Shown in pieces: positions 1 through 5,818 of a stretch of 14,378 nucleotides of DNA (position 1 is its first letter; each line of letters begins with the position of its first letter). The DNA comes from an uncultured Collinsella sp. GTDB lineage: Bacteria; Actinomycetota; Coriobacteriia; Coriobacteriales; Coriobacteriaceae. The notes below the pieces were generated by a model. It was not told the origin of the DNA. It saw only the letters and a list, made by a program, of their open reading frames with translations, and did not search any database. The stretch covers positions 1 through 14,378 of the forward strand of contig CAUDAE010000038.1 of assembly GCA_958447445.1 (NCBI GenBank). Reading direction: 5' to 3'. A program made the position numbers and the translations under genes.

Positions 1-244
1 TCCCGCCGGCGCCCAGTACGGCGACACCGTGAGCGTCAATAATTACGGCATGCCGCGCATTGGCGGTGGCGGTTCGCGTGGCCGCCTGGTCGTGCAACTG
101 CGCGTGGTCGTTCCCACCAATCTTTCCAATAAGCAACGCGAGCTGCTCCGTGCTTTTGCCGATGAGATGGGCGATGACGTCGCTTCTGGTAAGAAGTCGG
201 TGACCGACCGTATCAAGAGTGCCCTCGACGATATCCTCGATTAA
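1..244 (+). CDS. dnaJ: DnaJ chaperone, C-terminal end (partial)
   Basis: This is the last ~80 codons of a gene that enters from the left edge, read in the frame beginning at base 2 and ending at TAA 242-244. The peptide has the DnaJ C-terminal domain II pattern: a turn with GDTVSVNNYGMPRIGG, then the strand GRLVVQLRVVVPTNLSNKQ and the helix RELLRAFADEM. DnaJ is the J-domain co-chaperone that delivers unfolded clients to DnaK and stimulates its ATPase in the cytoplasm. The J domain and zinc fingers lie outside the window, so the assignment rests on the C-terminal strand-helix pattern and on the neighbour mtaB, which often follows dnaJ. The GTG at 29 is an internal codon and not a start. A CbpA-type J protein is an alternative that cannot be excluded from this fragment. 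Confidence 0.85.
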   Translation, partial: PAGAQYGDTVSVNNYGMPRIGGGGSRGRLVVQLRVVVPTNLSNKQRELLRAFADEMGDDVASGKKSVTDRIKSALDDILD

Positions 245-253
245 GGAGCCCGC

Positions 254-1546
254 GTGCTCGCACCCCATATTTCCGTTGTCAACCTCGGCTGCCGCGTCAA
301 CCGGGTTGAGTCTGACCGTATCACTGCCGATCTTATGCGCCTGGGATTTGCTATTGTGGAGCCCCAGGATGCCGATCTGATCGTCATTAACACCTGTGCC
401 GTTACGGGCGAGGCCGAGGCCAAGACCCGTAAGGCCGTCCGTCATGCGCTGGCCTATCCGGGCGAGCCTTACGTGGTCGTAACCGGCTGCGTCGTCAACC
501 TGCATCCCGAGGAGTTGCTGGAGCTCTCCGATCGCGTGATCGCCGAGCCGTCCAAGATTGACGTCGCCGAGCGCGTCTGCGAGGTGCTGGGTGTCGAATC
601 CGATAGCGTTCCCGCCTGCAGCGATGGCGAGGTGGTCGATGTGCTCGGTCGCTCTCGCCTGGGCGTGAAGATTCAGGACGGCTGCAACCATCGCTGCACC
701 TATTGCATTGTGTGGAAGGCACGCGGCCCCGAGCGCTCCGTGCCCGTCGAGTCCGTGCTCGAGCAAGTTCGCGAGGCCCAGGAGGCCGGCGTGCCCGAGG
801 TGGTGCTGACCGGTGTGAACCTGGGTGCCTACGATGGCAAGAGCGCGACCGACGAGCACGTCGAAATCGATGAGCTGCTCGAGGCCATCATGGAGCGCAC
901 GTCTATTCCGCATGTGCGCATTTCCTCGGTCGAGCCCATGGATATCTCCGAGCGCCTGCTTAAGGTTATGGCGCGCTACCCGCAGCGTATCGCCCCGTTT
1001 TTGCACCTGCCCGTGCAGTCCGGCTGCACGGCGACCCTGCGTCGCATGGGCCGTCCCTATAGCGCCGAGGCCTTTGAGGACACGGTGCGTATGATTCGCG
1101 CCAACTTGCCCCAGGCGTCCCTTTCGTGCGATGTCATCGTCGGTTTTCCCGGTGAGACGGACGAGGAGTTCGAGGAGTCGCTGGCGCTGTGCCGCCGTGT
1201 GGGTTTCTCGCGTATGCACGTGTTCCGCTACAGCAAGCGTCCCGGTACCCTTGCTGCCGACATGCCCGACCAGGTGCCGCCCGAGGTTATGGCCGAGCGC
1301 AGCCGCCGTATGCGGGCCGCTGCACAGGAGCTCGCTATTGCCGACGCTCGCCGTCGCGTGGGCACGGTCGAGCGTGCCGTGCTCGAGTATGGCGACAACC
1401 TGACGCTCGGCTCGTTCCATCATGCCCGTCTTGACGATACCTGTGGACTTACAGCCCCGTGCCTGCTCGATGTTGCTATCATCGGAGTCGATGATTCCGG
1501 CTTGGTCCATGCACGCAGGGAGGTTCATGGAAGCCTCGAAGATTAG
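254..1546 (+). CDS. mtaB: tRNA (N6-threonylcarbamoyladenosine37-C2)-methylthiotransferase MtaB
   Basis: A radical-SAM methylthiotransferase that would convert t6A37 to ms2t6A37 in ANN-decoding tRNAs. The 430-residue length fits the family. The N-terminal MTTase domain carries three cluster cysteines, C13 (NLGCRVN), C48 (NTC) and C79 (TGC). The radical-SAM motif CNHRCTYC gives C144, C148 and C151 for the second 4Fe-4S cluster. The GCRVNRVESD signature near the N terminus favours MtaB over MiaB or RimO. The last ~60 residues are compatible with a degenerate TRAM-like RNA-binding domain. The GTG start at 254 is preceded by AAGGAG at 243-248, which overlaps the dnaJ stop codon, so the two genes are very likely cotranscribed. 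The 3' end overlaps phoH by 20 bases. Confidence 0.93.
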   Translation: MLAPHISVVNLGCRVNRVESDRITADLMRLGFAIVEPQDADLIVINTCAVTGEAEAKTRKAVRHALAYPGEPYVVVTGCVVNLHPEELLELSDRVIAEPSKIDVAERVCEVLGVESDSVPACSDGEVVDVLGRSRLGVKIQDGCNHRCTYCIVWKARGPERSVPVESVLEQVREAQEAGVPEVVLTGVNLGAYDGKSATDEHVEIDELLEAIMERTSIPHVRISSVEPMDISERLLKVMARYPQRIAPFLHLPVQSGCTATLRRMGRPYSAEAFEDTVRMIRANLPQASLSCDVIVGFPGETDEEFEESLALCRRVGFSRMHVFRYSKRPGTLAADMPDQVPPEVMAERSRRMRAAAQELAIADARRRVGTVERAVLEYGDNLTLGSFHHARLDDTCGLTAPCLLDVAIIGVDDSGLVHARREVHGSLED

Positions 1547-2513
1547 ACTTACCGTTCCCGAGGGGATTGATCCCTCGCGCGTTTTGGGCGCCGGCGACGG
1601 CGTCCTTCGTGCGCTCGAGAGCTTGGTTCGCGCTCATGTGGTCGCCCGTGGCGATAGCATCTCCGTGAGCGGCGACCCGGACGAGGTCGAACTCGTGGCG
1701 CGCTTTTTCGAGCACGCTTTTCGCGAGGCGGCCGCCGGGCGCACGCTGTCTGCCGACGATGTCTCTCGCTGCCTGGCCGTCTTGCGCGACGGTGAGCACG
1801 AGGCTACGTCGCTTCGCGATGACGTGCTGCTTTCGTATCGCGGCCGCGTCATTCGCCCCAAGACGCTCGGCCAAAAGCGCTATGTGGATGCCATCCGCAC
1901 GCATACCATCACGTTTGGCCTGGGTCCTGCCGGCACCGGTAAGACCTATCTGGCCATGGCGCTCGCCGTTGCCGCGCTCAAGCGTCACGAGGTGGGCCGT
2001 CTGATCTTGACGCGTCCGGTTGTCGAGGCGGGGGAGAATCTGGGCTTTTTGCCCGGCACCCTCGAGGAAAAGATCGATCCCTACATGCGTCCGCTTTACG
2101 ACGCCCTTTTTGACATGATGGATCGCGAGCGCACCGATGAGCTTATGGAGCGCGGCGTGATCGAGATCGCCCCGCTTGCCTACATGCGCGGCCGCACGCT
2201 GAGTGATGCCTTCGTGGTGCTCGACGAGGCGCAAAATACCACGCCCGAGCAGATGAAGATGTTCCTGACGCGCCTAGGCTTCAACTCCAAGTTCGTGATT
2301 ACCGGCGACCTGAGCCAGCGTGACCTGGTGGGTCGTCGTGGTGGCTTGGCGGATGTCGAGAAGATTTTGGGCCGTGTCGATGATGTCGCATTTTCGCACC
2401 TCGAGCGTGCCGACGTGGTGCGCCATGCCTTGGTGGGACGTATCGTCGAGGCATACGATACTTATGATGATGTGCGCGAGAAGCGCGTACGTGACCGAAA
2501 GGAGTCCCGTTGA
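1527..2513 (+). CDS. phoH: PhoH family ATPase
   Basis: A PhoH-type P-loop protein of 328 residues. The Walker A motif GPAGTGKT is at residues 133-140 and the Walker B DEAQ at 233-236. The family motifs TRPVVEAGENLGFLPG and NTTPEQMKMFLTR are also present. The N-terminal ~100 residues resemble the KH-like/PhoH-N region. I chose ATG 1527, which has AGGGAGG at 1517-1523 directly upstream. The frame is open further back, to an ATG at 1422, but that extension would lie inside mtaB and adds 35 residues unlike the family. The exact biochemical role of PhoH is unsettled. Proposed functions are in RNA metabolism, and the constant linkage to ybeY supports a role in RNA or ribosome processing. The 3' end overlaps the ybeY start in a TTGA arrangement, which suggests translational coupling. 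Confidence 0.92.
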   Translation: MEASKIRLTVPEGIDPSRVLGAGDGVLRALESLVRAHVVARGDSISVSGDPDEVELVARFFEHAFREAAAGRTLSADDVSRCLAVLRDGEHEATSLRDDVLLSYRGRVIRPKTLGQKRYVDAIRTHTITFGLGPAGTGKTYLAMALAVAALKRHEVGRLILTRPVVEAGENLGFLPGTLEEKIDPYMRPLYDALFDMMDRERTDELMERGVIEIAPLAYMRGRTLSDAFVVLDEAQNTTPEQMKMFLTRLGFNSKFVITGDLSQRDLVGRRGGLADVEKILGRVDDVAFSHLERADVVRHALVGRIVEAYDTYDDVREKRVRDRKESR

Positions 2514-3019
2514 GTGTATTGATCAGCAACGATGCCGAGCTCGATACGCTGCTCGACGCGCAGGAGGTGGAGCACATCTGCGAGGTTGTGCTTGCCGCCG
2601 AGGGCGTTGAGCGTGAAGTCGAGATTTCCCTTTCGTATGTCGACGAGGACGAGATGCACGAGCTCAACCACGAGTGGCGCGGCATCGACCGCACCACCGA
2701 TGTGCTCTCGTTTGAATGCGACTCGGCCTTTGACGAGGATATTCCCGCCGACGAGACGCTCGAGCTCGGCGATATCATCTTGGCCCCGCAGGTTATTGCC
2801 CGTCAGGCCCCCGGTTTTGGCAATAGCCCCGCTGACGAGTGTCGTCTGATGCTCGTACACGGCATGCTGCACCTGCTGGGCTATGACCATATCGAGGACG
2901 ACGAGGCCGAGGTCATGGAGGCCCGCGAGGACGCCATCCTGCGCGATCTGGCGCTCGAGCGCGGCGAGGACCCCAAGCTAGTCCACGTCGGCCCCATCAC
3001 CAACCATGCCCACGACTAG
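2510..3019 (+). CDS. ybeY: Endoribonuclease / rRNA maturation factor YbeY
   Basis: A UPF0054 metalloprotein of 169 residues. The diagnostic zinc motif HGMLHLLGYDH supplies H117, H121 and H127. The upstream family segments LNHEWRGIDRTTDVLSFE and ELGDIILAP are intact. YbeY is a single-strand endoribonuclease needed for 16S rRNA 3'-end maturation and ribosome quality control. The start is TTG 2510, whose last two bases overlap the phoH stop codon. GAAAGGAG at 2497-2504 lies five bases upstream and supports this start. The gene sits between phoH and dgkA-era, a conserved Gram-positive order that ties it to ribosome assembly together with Era. The region between the core strands and the zinc motif is rich in Asp and Glu, as in other GC-rich Gram-positive homologues. 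Confidence 0.95.
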   Translation: MSVLISNDAELDTLLDAQEVEHICEVVLAAEGVEREVEISLSYVDEDEMHELNHEWRGIDRTTDVLSFECDSAFDEDIPADETLELGDIILAPQVIARQAPGFGNSPADECRLMLVHGMLHLLGYDHIEDDEAEVMEAREDAILRDLALERGEDPKLVHVGPITNHAHD

Positions 3020-3028
3020 GAGCCGTCT

Positions 3029-3406
3029 ATGATTCCCGGATCTAACAAGGACCATCCGTTCTTCTTAAAGTCGTTCTCCTATGCCATGGAGGGCTTCGTT
3101 ACCGCCGTCAAGACCGAGCGCAACATTAAGGTCATGCTCGTGGCGGGCGTGTGTACCGTCATTGCCGGCTGCATCGTGGGGCTCGACATTGCCGAGTGGG
3201 CCACGATTATCATCTGCTGTGGCTTGGTGATTCATGGCGAGCTGTGTAACACCGCCATGGAGGCCATCGTCGACCTGGCGACCCAGGAGCTCCATCCGCT
3301 GGCCAAGCGTGCGAAGGACATTGCCGCCGCCTCTGTATACGTTCTTTCCATCACCGCCGCGATTGTGGGCTTGCTGGTATTTGCCCACGCGCTCGGCTTT
3401 ATTTAG
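3029..3406 (+). CDS. dgkA: Diacylglycerol/undecaprenol kinase, DgkA family
   Basis: A small integral-membrane lipid kinase of 125 residues. It has three hydrophobic segments at about residues 35-52, 57-70 and 100-122. Between the second and third lies the active-site signature, with E71, NTAMEAIVD at 74-82 and HPLAKRAKDIAA at 89-100. In Gram-positives this family usually phosphorylates undecaprenol, recycling the lipid carrier for cell-wall precursors, rather than diacylglycerol. The substrate cannot be decided from sequence alone. The ATG start at 3029 follows AGGAG at 3018-3022, which overlaps the ybeY stop. The 12-base gap to era indicates the same transcript. No phosphatase (PAP2) domain is fused to it, unlike some relatives. 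Confidence 0.92.
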   Translation: MIPGSNKDHPFFLKSFSYAMEGFVTAVKTERNIKVMLVAGVCTVIAGCIVGLDIAEWATIIICCGLVIHGELCNTAMEAIVDLATQELHPLAKRAKDIAAASVYVLSITAAIVGLLVFAHALGFI

Positions 3407-3418
3407 AAAGGGATTCCC

Positions 3419-4486
3419 ATGTCCGACAATATGCAGCCTACCGATGAGATTTTGGACGACGAGTCCCTGGACGCGGTGGATACCGAGGAGCTCGAGGATG
3501 TCGAGGAGTTCGACCCGTTTGAGGGCATGAGCGACGAGGAGCTCGACGCCCTGTGCGACGAGGACGATAGCCTCGCGGGCTTTGGCGACGTTGAGCCCGG
3601 TTTCCGCAGCGGCTTCGTGGCCCTGGTCGGCCGCCCCAATGCCGGTAAGTCCACGCTGCTCAACGCCTGCTATGGCAAAAAGGTTGCCATCACCTCGCCG
3701 GTGGCCCAGACGACCCGCCGCCGCATGCGCGCCGTGGTCAATCGTCCCGGTTACCAGCTGGTCTTTGTCGATACCCCGGGTATTCACAAACCCAAGGATG
3801 GTTTGGGATCCGAGCTCAACAAGAGCGCGCTGTTCGAGCTGAACGATGTCGATGTCGTCGCGTTTTTGATTGATGCCACCAAGCCGATCGGCAGGGGAGA
3901 CGCCTGGGTCGCTGATCGCGTCAAGAATGCCCGTTGCAAGAAGGTCCTGGTGCTCACCAAGGCCGATGAGGCCGATCCCGCCCAGGTTATGGAACAGCTC
4001 AAGGCCGCCCACGAGCTCATGGAGTATGACGACGAGATCGTGACGTCGTCGGTCAAGAACTTCAACGTCGATGCCTTTATCGAGACCGTTGCGCACTTTT
4101 TGCCCGAGGGTCCGCGTTGGTTCCCCGAGGACATGGGTACCGACGCTTCCGATGAGACGCTCGTTGCCGAGTTTGTGCGCGAGAAGGTCTTGCGCCGCAC
4201 CCGTGATGAGATCCCGCACTCCGTGGGCGTGATCTGCGATGCGCTCGAGCAGACCAAGAAGGTGCTGCGCGTGCACGCCACCATTTACGTCGAGCGTGAG
4301 GGCCAAAAGGGCATCATCATTGGAAAGGGCGGCGAGATGATCAAACATATCGGCATCGACGCCCGTCGCGACCTTGAACGCATCTTTGGTACGCAGGTCT
4401 TTTTGGAGCTGGACGTGAAGGTCAAGGCCGGCTGGCGTGACGACGAGGCCCAGATTCGCCGCTTTGGCTATAACGCCGAGGACTAA
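3419..4486 (+). CDS. era: GTPase Era with acidic N-terminal extension
   Basis: A ribosome-assembly GTPase that binds the 3' end of 16S rRNA and promotes 30S maturation. The G1 loop GRPNAGKST is at 71-79, the switch region with SPVAQTTRRR follows, G3 is DTPG at 118-121 and G4 is TKAD at 180-183. The C-terminal KH domain has the loop GKGG at 302-305 and the typical Era ending, VKVKAGWRDDEAQIRRFGYN. At 355 residues it is about 55-60 longer than typical Era. The excess is an N-terminal stretch (residues 1-62) very rich in Asp and Glu and with almost no basic residues before F62-R63. The start ATG 3419 has AAAGGGA just upstream (3407-3413), so the extension appears to be translated. G4 has Thr where most Era proteins have Asn. 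Confidence 0.94.
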   Translation: MSDNMQPTDEILDDESLDAVDTEELEDVEEFDPFEGMSDEELDALCDEDDSLAGFGDVEPGFRSGFVALVGRPNAGKSTLLNACYGKKVAITSPVAQTTRRRMRAVVNRPGYQLVFVDTPGIHKPKDGLGSELNKSALFELNDVDVVAFLIDATKPIGRGDAWVADRVKNARCKKVLVLTKADEADPAQVMEQLKAAHELMEYDDEIVTSSVKNFNVDAFIETVAHFLPEGPRWFPEDMGTDASDETLVAEFVREKVLRRTRDEIPHSVGVICDALEQTKKVLRVHATIYVEREGQKGIIIGKGGEMIKHIGIDARRDLERIFGTQVFLELDVKVKAGWRDDEAQIRRFGYNAED

Positions 4487-4501
4487 GGGCGCGCGGCGCG
4501 C

Positions 4502-5251
4502 ATGGCAGGCTCCCGGACATATCGTACGAAGGTGCTCGTCCTCGATAAGACGAAGCTCAAAGAGACGGACCTGATCCTGACGATGCTTGACGAGCGGGGT
4601 CGGCAGGTTCGTGCCGTGGCAAAGGGCGCCCGCAAACCCGGTGGACGCCTGGCTGCGCGCTGCGAGCTGTTCTGTACCGTCGATATGCTGCTCGCGCATG
4701 GACGGTCACTCGACGTGGTTTCCCAGGCCGAGCTTATGGAGGCTCCGCTCGGCGCTGCGCCCGATTACGAGACGACCTGCGCTGCAAGCGCGATCGCCGA
4801 GGTCGCGCGCGTATGCTCATTCGAGGACGCCGAGGACCCGTTTACCTTTGCCATCACGCAGCGGGCGCTCACGCTTGTCGGCAGCGGGCTCGACTCGGCA
4901 CATATGGACCTGCTCGTGGCGGCCTTTGTCTTTAAACTGCTGTCGCACGTTGGCTACCGACCCGATTTTTCGGCATGCGTGCTGTGCGGAGACCCCATGC
5001 TGTCGTATTTTTCACCACGGGCCGGCGGGCTCATGTGCGGCTCGTGCGCGTCGAGCGTTCCGGGTGCCGAGCTGGTGTCGACCGGTGAGGTCGCGTGGCT
5101 ACGCGCCCTCATGTCTATGACGTTCGATGCTCTCATGGTCGAGCGAATCGACCCGCATACGGCGGCGTTCTTGCTCGGGCTTTCGCATGTGTGGGCGGCG
5201 ACGCACACCGATCAGCGCCTCCGTGCGATGGAATTCATGTTGGGTCGGTGA
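4502..5251 (+). CDS. recO: DNA repair protein RecO
   Basis: The recombination mediator of the RecFOR pathway, which anneals SSB-coated single strands and loads RecA. It is 249 residues long, usual for the family. The N-terminal OB-fold opens with TKVLVLDKTKLKETDLILTMLDE and continues with VAKGARKP. The C-terminal part has a zinc site of two Cys pairs, C159-x2-C162 and C179-x2-C182. It lies 15 bases after era. That gap is a GC-rich string without a convincing Shine-Dalgarno sequence, so translation may depend on coupling to era. ATG 4502 is the first start after the era stop, and the protein begins at the expected place relative to the family. It appears to be the last gene of the long upstream operon, because a leader and the rpsO gene follow. 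Confidence 0.93.
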   Translation: MAGSRTYRTKVLVLDKTKLKETDLILTMLDERGRQVRAVAKGARKPGGRLAARCELFCTVDMLLAHGRSLDVVSQAELMEAPLGAAPDYETTCAASAIAEVARVCSFEDAEDPFTFAITQRALTLVGSGLDSAHMDLLVAAFVFKLLSHVGYRPDFSACVLCGDPMLSYFSPRAGGLMCGSCASSVPGAELVSTGEVAWLRALMSMTFDALMVERIDPHTAAFLLGLSHVWAATHTDQRLRAMEFMLGR

Positions 5252-5275
5252 TGATGCGCAGGCGCGGGCTGCTTG

Positions 5276-5284
5276 TGGTAACAT
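5276..5284 (+). promoter_or_regulatory. Candidate extended -10 promoter element for rpsO
   Basis: TG at 5276-5277, one spacer base, then TAACAT at 5279-5284 resembles an extended -10 element just after recO. No good -35 hexamer sits 16-18 bases upstream. It could supply an independent start for rpsO-pnp, but readthrough from recO is equally possible. Confidence 0.3.
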
Positions 5285-5389
5285 ACCGACCTGTTGGTAC
5301 CTCGACCTTGGATGCTCGCTCCACCGGCGGCTTCCCAGTCCGAGGCGAATCGAGTCGCCCGCGGGCGACGTAAAACGAAAGGTGAAACA
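5284..5389 (+). promoter_or_regulatory. rpsO leader with two hairpins (possible S15 autoregulatory RNA)
   Basis: Two inverted repeats precede rpsO. One is TACCGA/TTGGTA at 5284-5289 and 5294-5299, with loop CCTG. The other is a perfect GTCGCC/GGCGAC at 5354-5359 and 5364-5369, with loop CGCG. The second ends about 9 bases before the ribosome binding site AAAGGTG (5378-5384). Ribosomal protein S15 is known to repress its own mRNA through leader RNA structures in several unrelated bacteria, so a similar role is plausible here. I see the hairpins, and the regulatory function is inference. I did not recognise a known S15 leader class. Confidence 0.4.
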
Positions 5390-5668
5390 ATGACTGTTTC
5401 CAAAGAGCGCAAGGCGGAGCTGACTGCTCAGTTCGGTAACACCCCGGTCGACACCGGCAACCCCAAGGTTCAGGTCGCCATCCTGACCGAGCGCATCAAG
5501 GAGCTGACCGAGCACATGAAGTCCCACCAGAAGGACTTCCACACTCGTCGTGGCCTGCTCATGCTCGTCGGCCGTCGTCGTCGTCTTCTCTCCTACATCA
5601 AGAAGAACGACATCGTCGAGTACCGTGAGCTCATCAAGGCTCTGGGCATCCGCGACAACATCCAGTAA
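5390..5668 (+). CDS. rpsO: 30S ribosomal protein S15
   Basis: A primary 16S rRNA-binding protein of the small subunit platform, 92 residues here against a usual 89. The family signature runs through NPKVQVAILTERIKELTEH, then the KSHQKDFHTRRGLLMLVGRRRRLLSYIKK core with its RNA-contacting basic residues, and ends at ELIKALGIRDNIQ. The frame is open upstream to ATG 5294, but the S15 family begins at ATG 5390, which has AAAGGTG six bases upstream, so the upstream codons are leader. A terminator follows within 20 bases and pnp comes next. The rpsO-pnp order is widely conserved and reflects shared control of translation and RNA turnover. Confidence 0.97.
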   Translation: MTVSKERKAELTAQFGNTPVDTGNPKVQVAILTERIKELTEHMKSHQKDFHTRRGLLMLVGRRRRLLSYIKKNDIVEYRELIKALGIRDNIQ

Positions 5669-5684
5669 GGATTTGTACATGCTA

Positions 5685-5715
5685 AGAGCGTCCTGCGCAG
5701 CGGGGCGCTCTTTTT
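5685..5715 (+). terminator. Rho-independent terminator after rpsO
   Basis: A 9-bp stem, AGAGCGTCC (5685-5693) with GGGCGCTCT (5703-5711) and one G-T pair, has a 9-base loop and a run of five T at 5711-5715. It should end or attenuate rpsO transcripts before pnp. Confidence 0.85.
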
Positions 5716-5720
5716 GTGTA

Positions 5721-5805
5721 AGGGCGTGAACAATCACGCTCTGAAGCGTGGCGGGGGCAGGGGGCCCGCGTCACATGAGAAGCCCGCAGGCAAGGGGCCT
5801 GTGGG
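5721..5805 (+). promoter_or_regulatory. pnp leader with two strong hairpins
   Basis: The leader holds a 9-bp stem, AGGGCGTGA (5721-5729) with TCACGCTCT (5734-5742) and an ACAA tetraloop. It also holds a second 9-bp stem, CCCGCAGGC (5783-5791) with GCCTGTGGG (5797-5805). The second stem ends three bases before the pnp ribosome binding site AAAGGAG (5808-5814). In Escherichia coli, pnp is autoregulated through a double-stranded leader cleaved by RNase III. A comparable role here is an inference from position only. No clear promoter hexamers are visible in this gap. Confidence 0.45.
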
Positions 5806-5818
5806 GTAAAGGAGAACA

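Noticed and set aside
1422..1526. Upstream ATG for phoH
   Set aside because: The extra 35 residues are out-of-frame mtaB sequence, and ATG 1527 has the Shine-Dalgarno sequence.
3065..4699. A 544-codon minus-strand open frame across dgkA, era and the recO start
   Set aside because: It spans three well-supported plus-strand genes and has no family-like sequence or ribosome binding context.
5294..5389. Upstream ATG for rpsO
   Set aside because: The S15 family starts at ATG 5390, and the upstream stretch holds leader hairpins.
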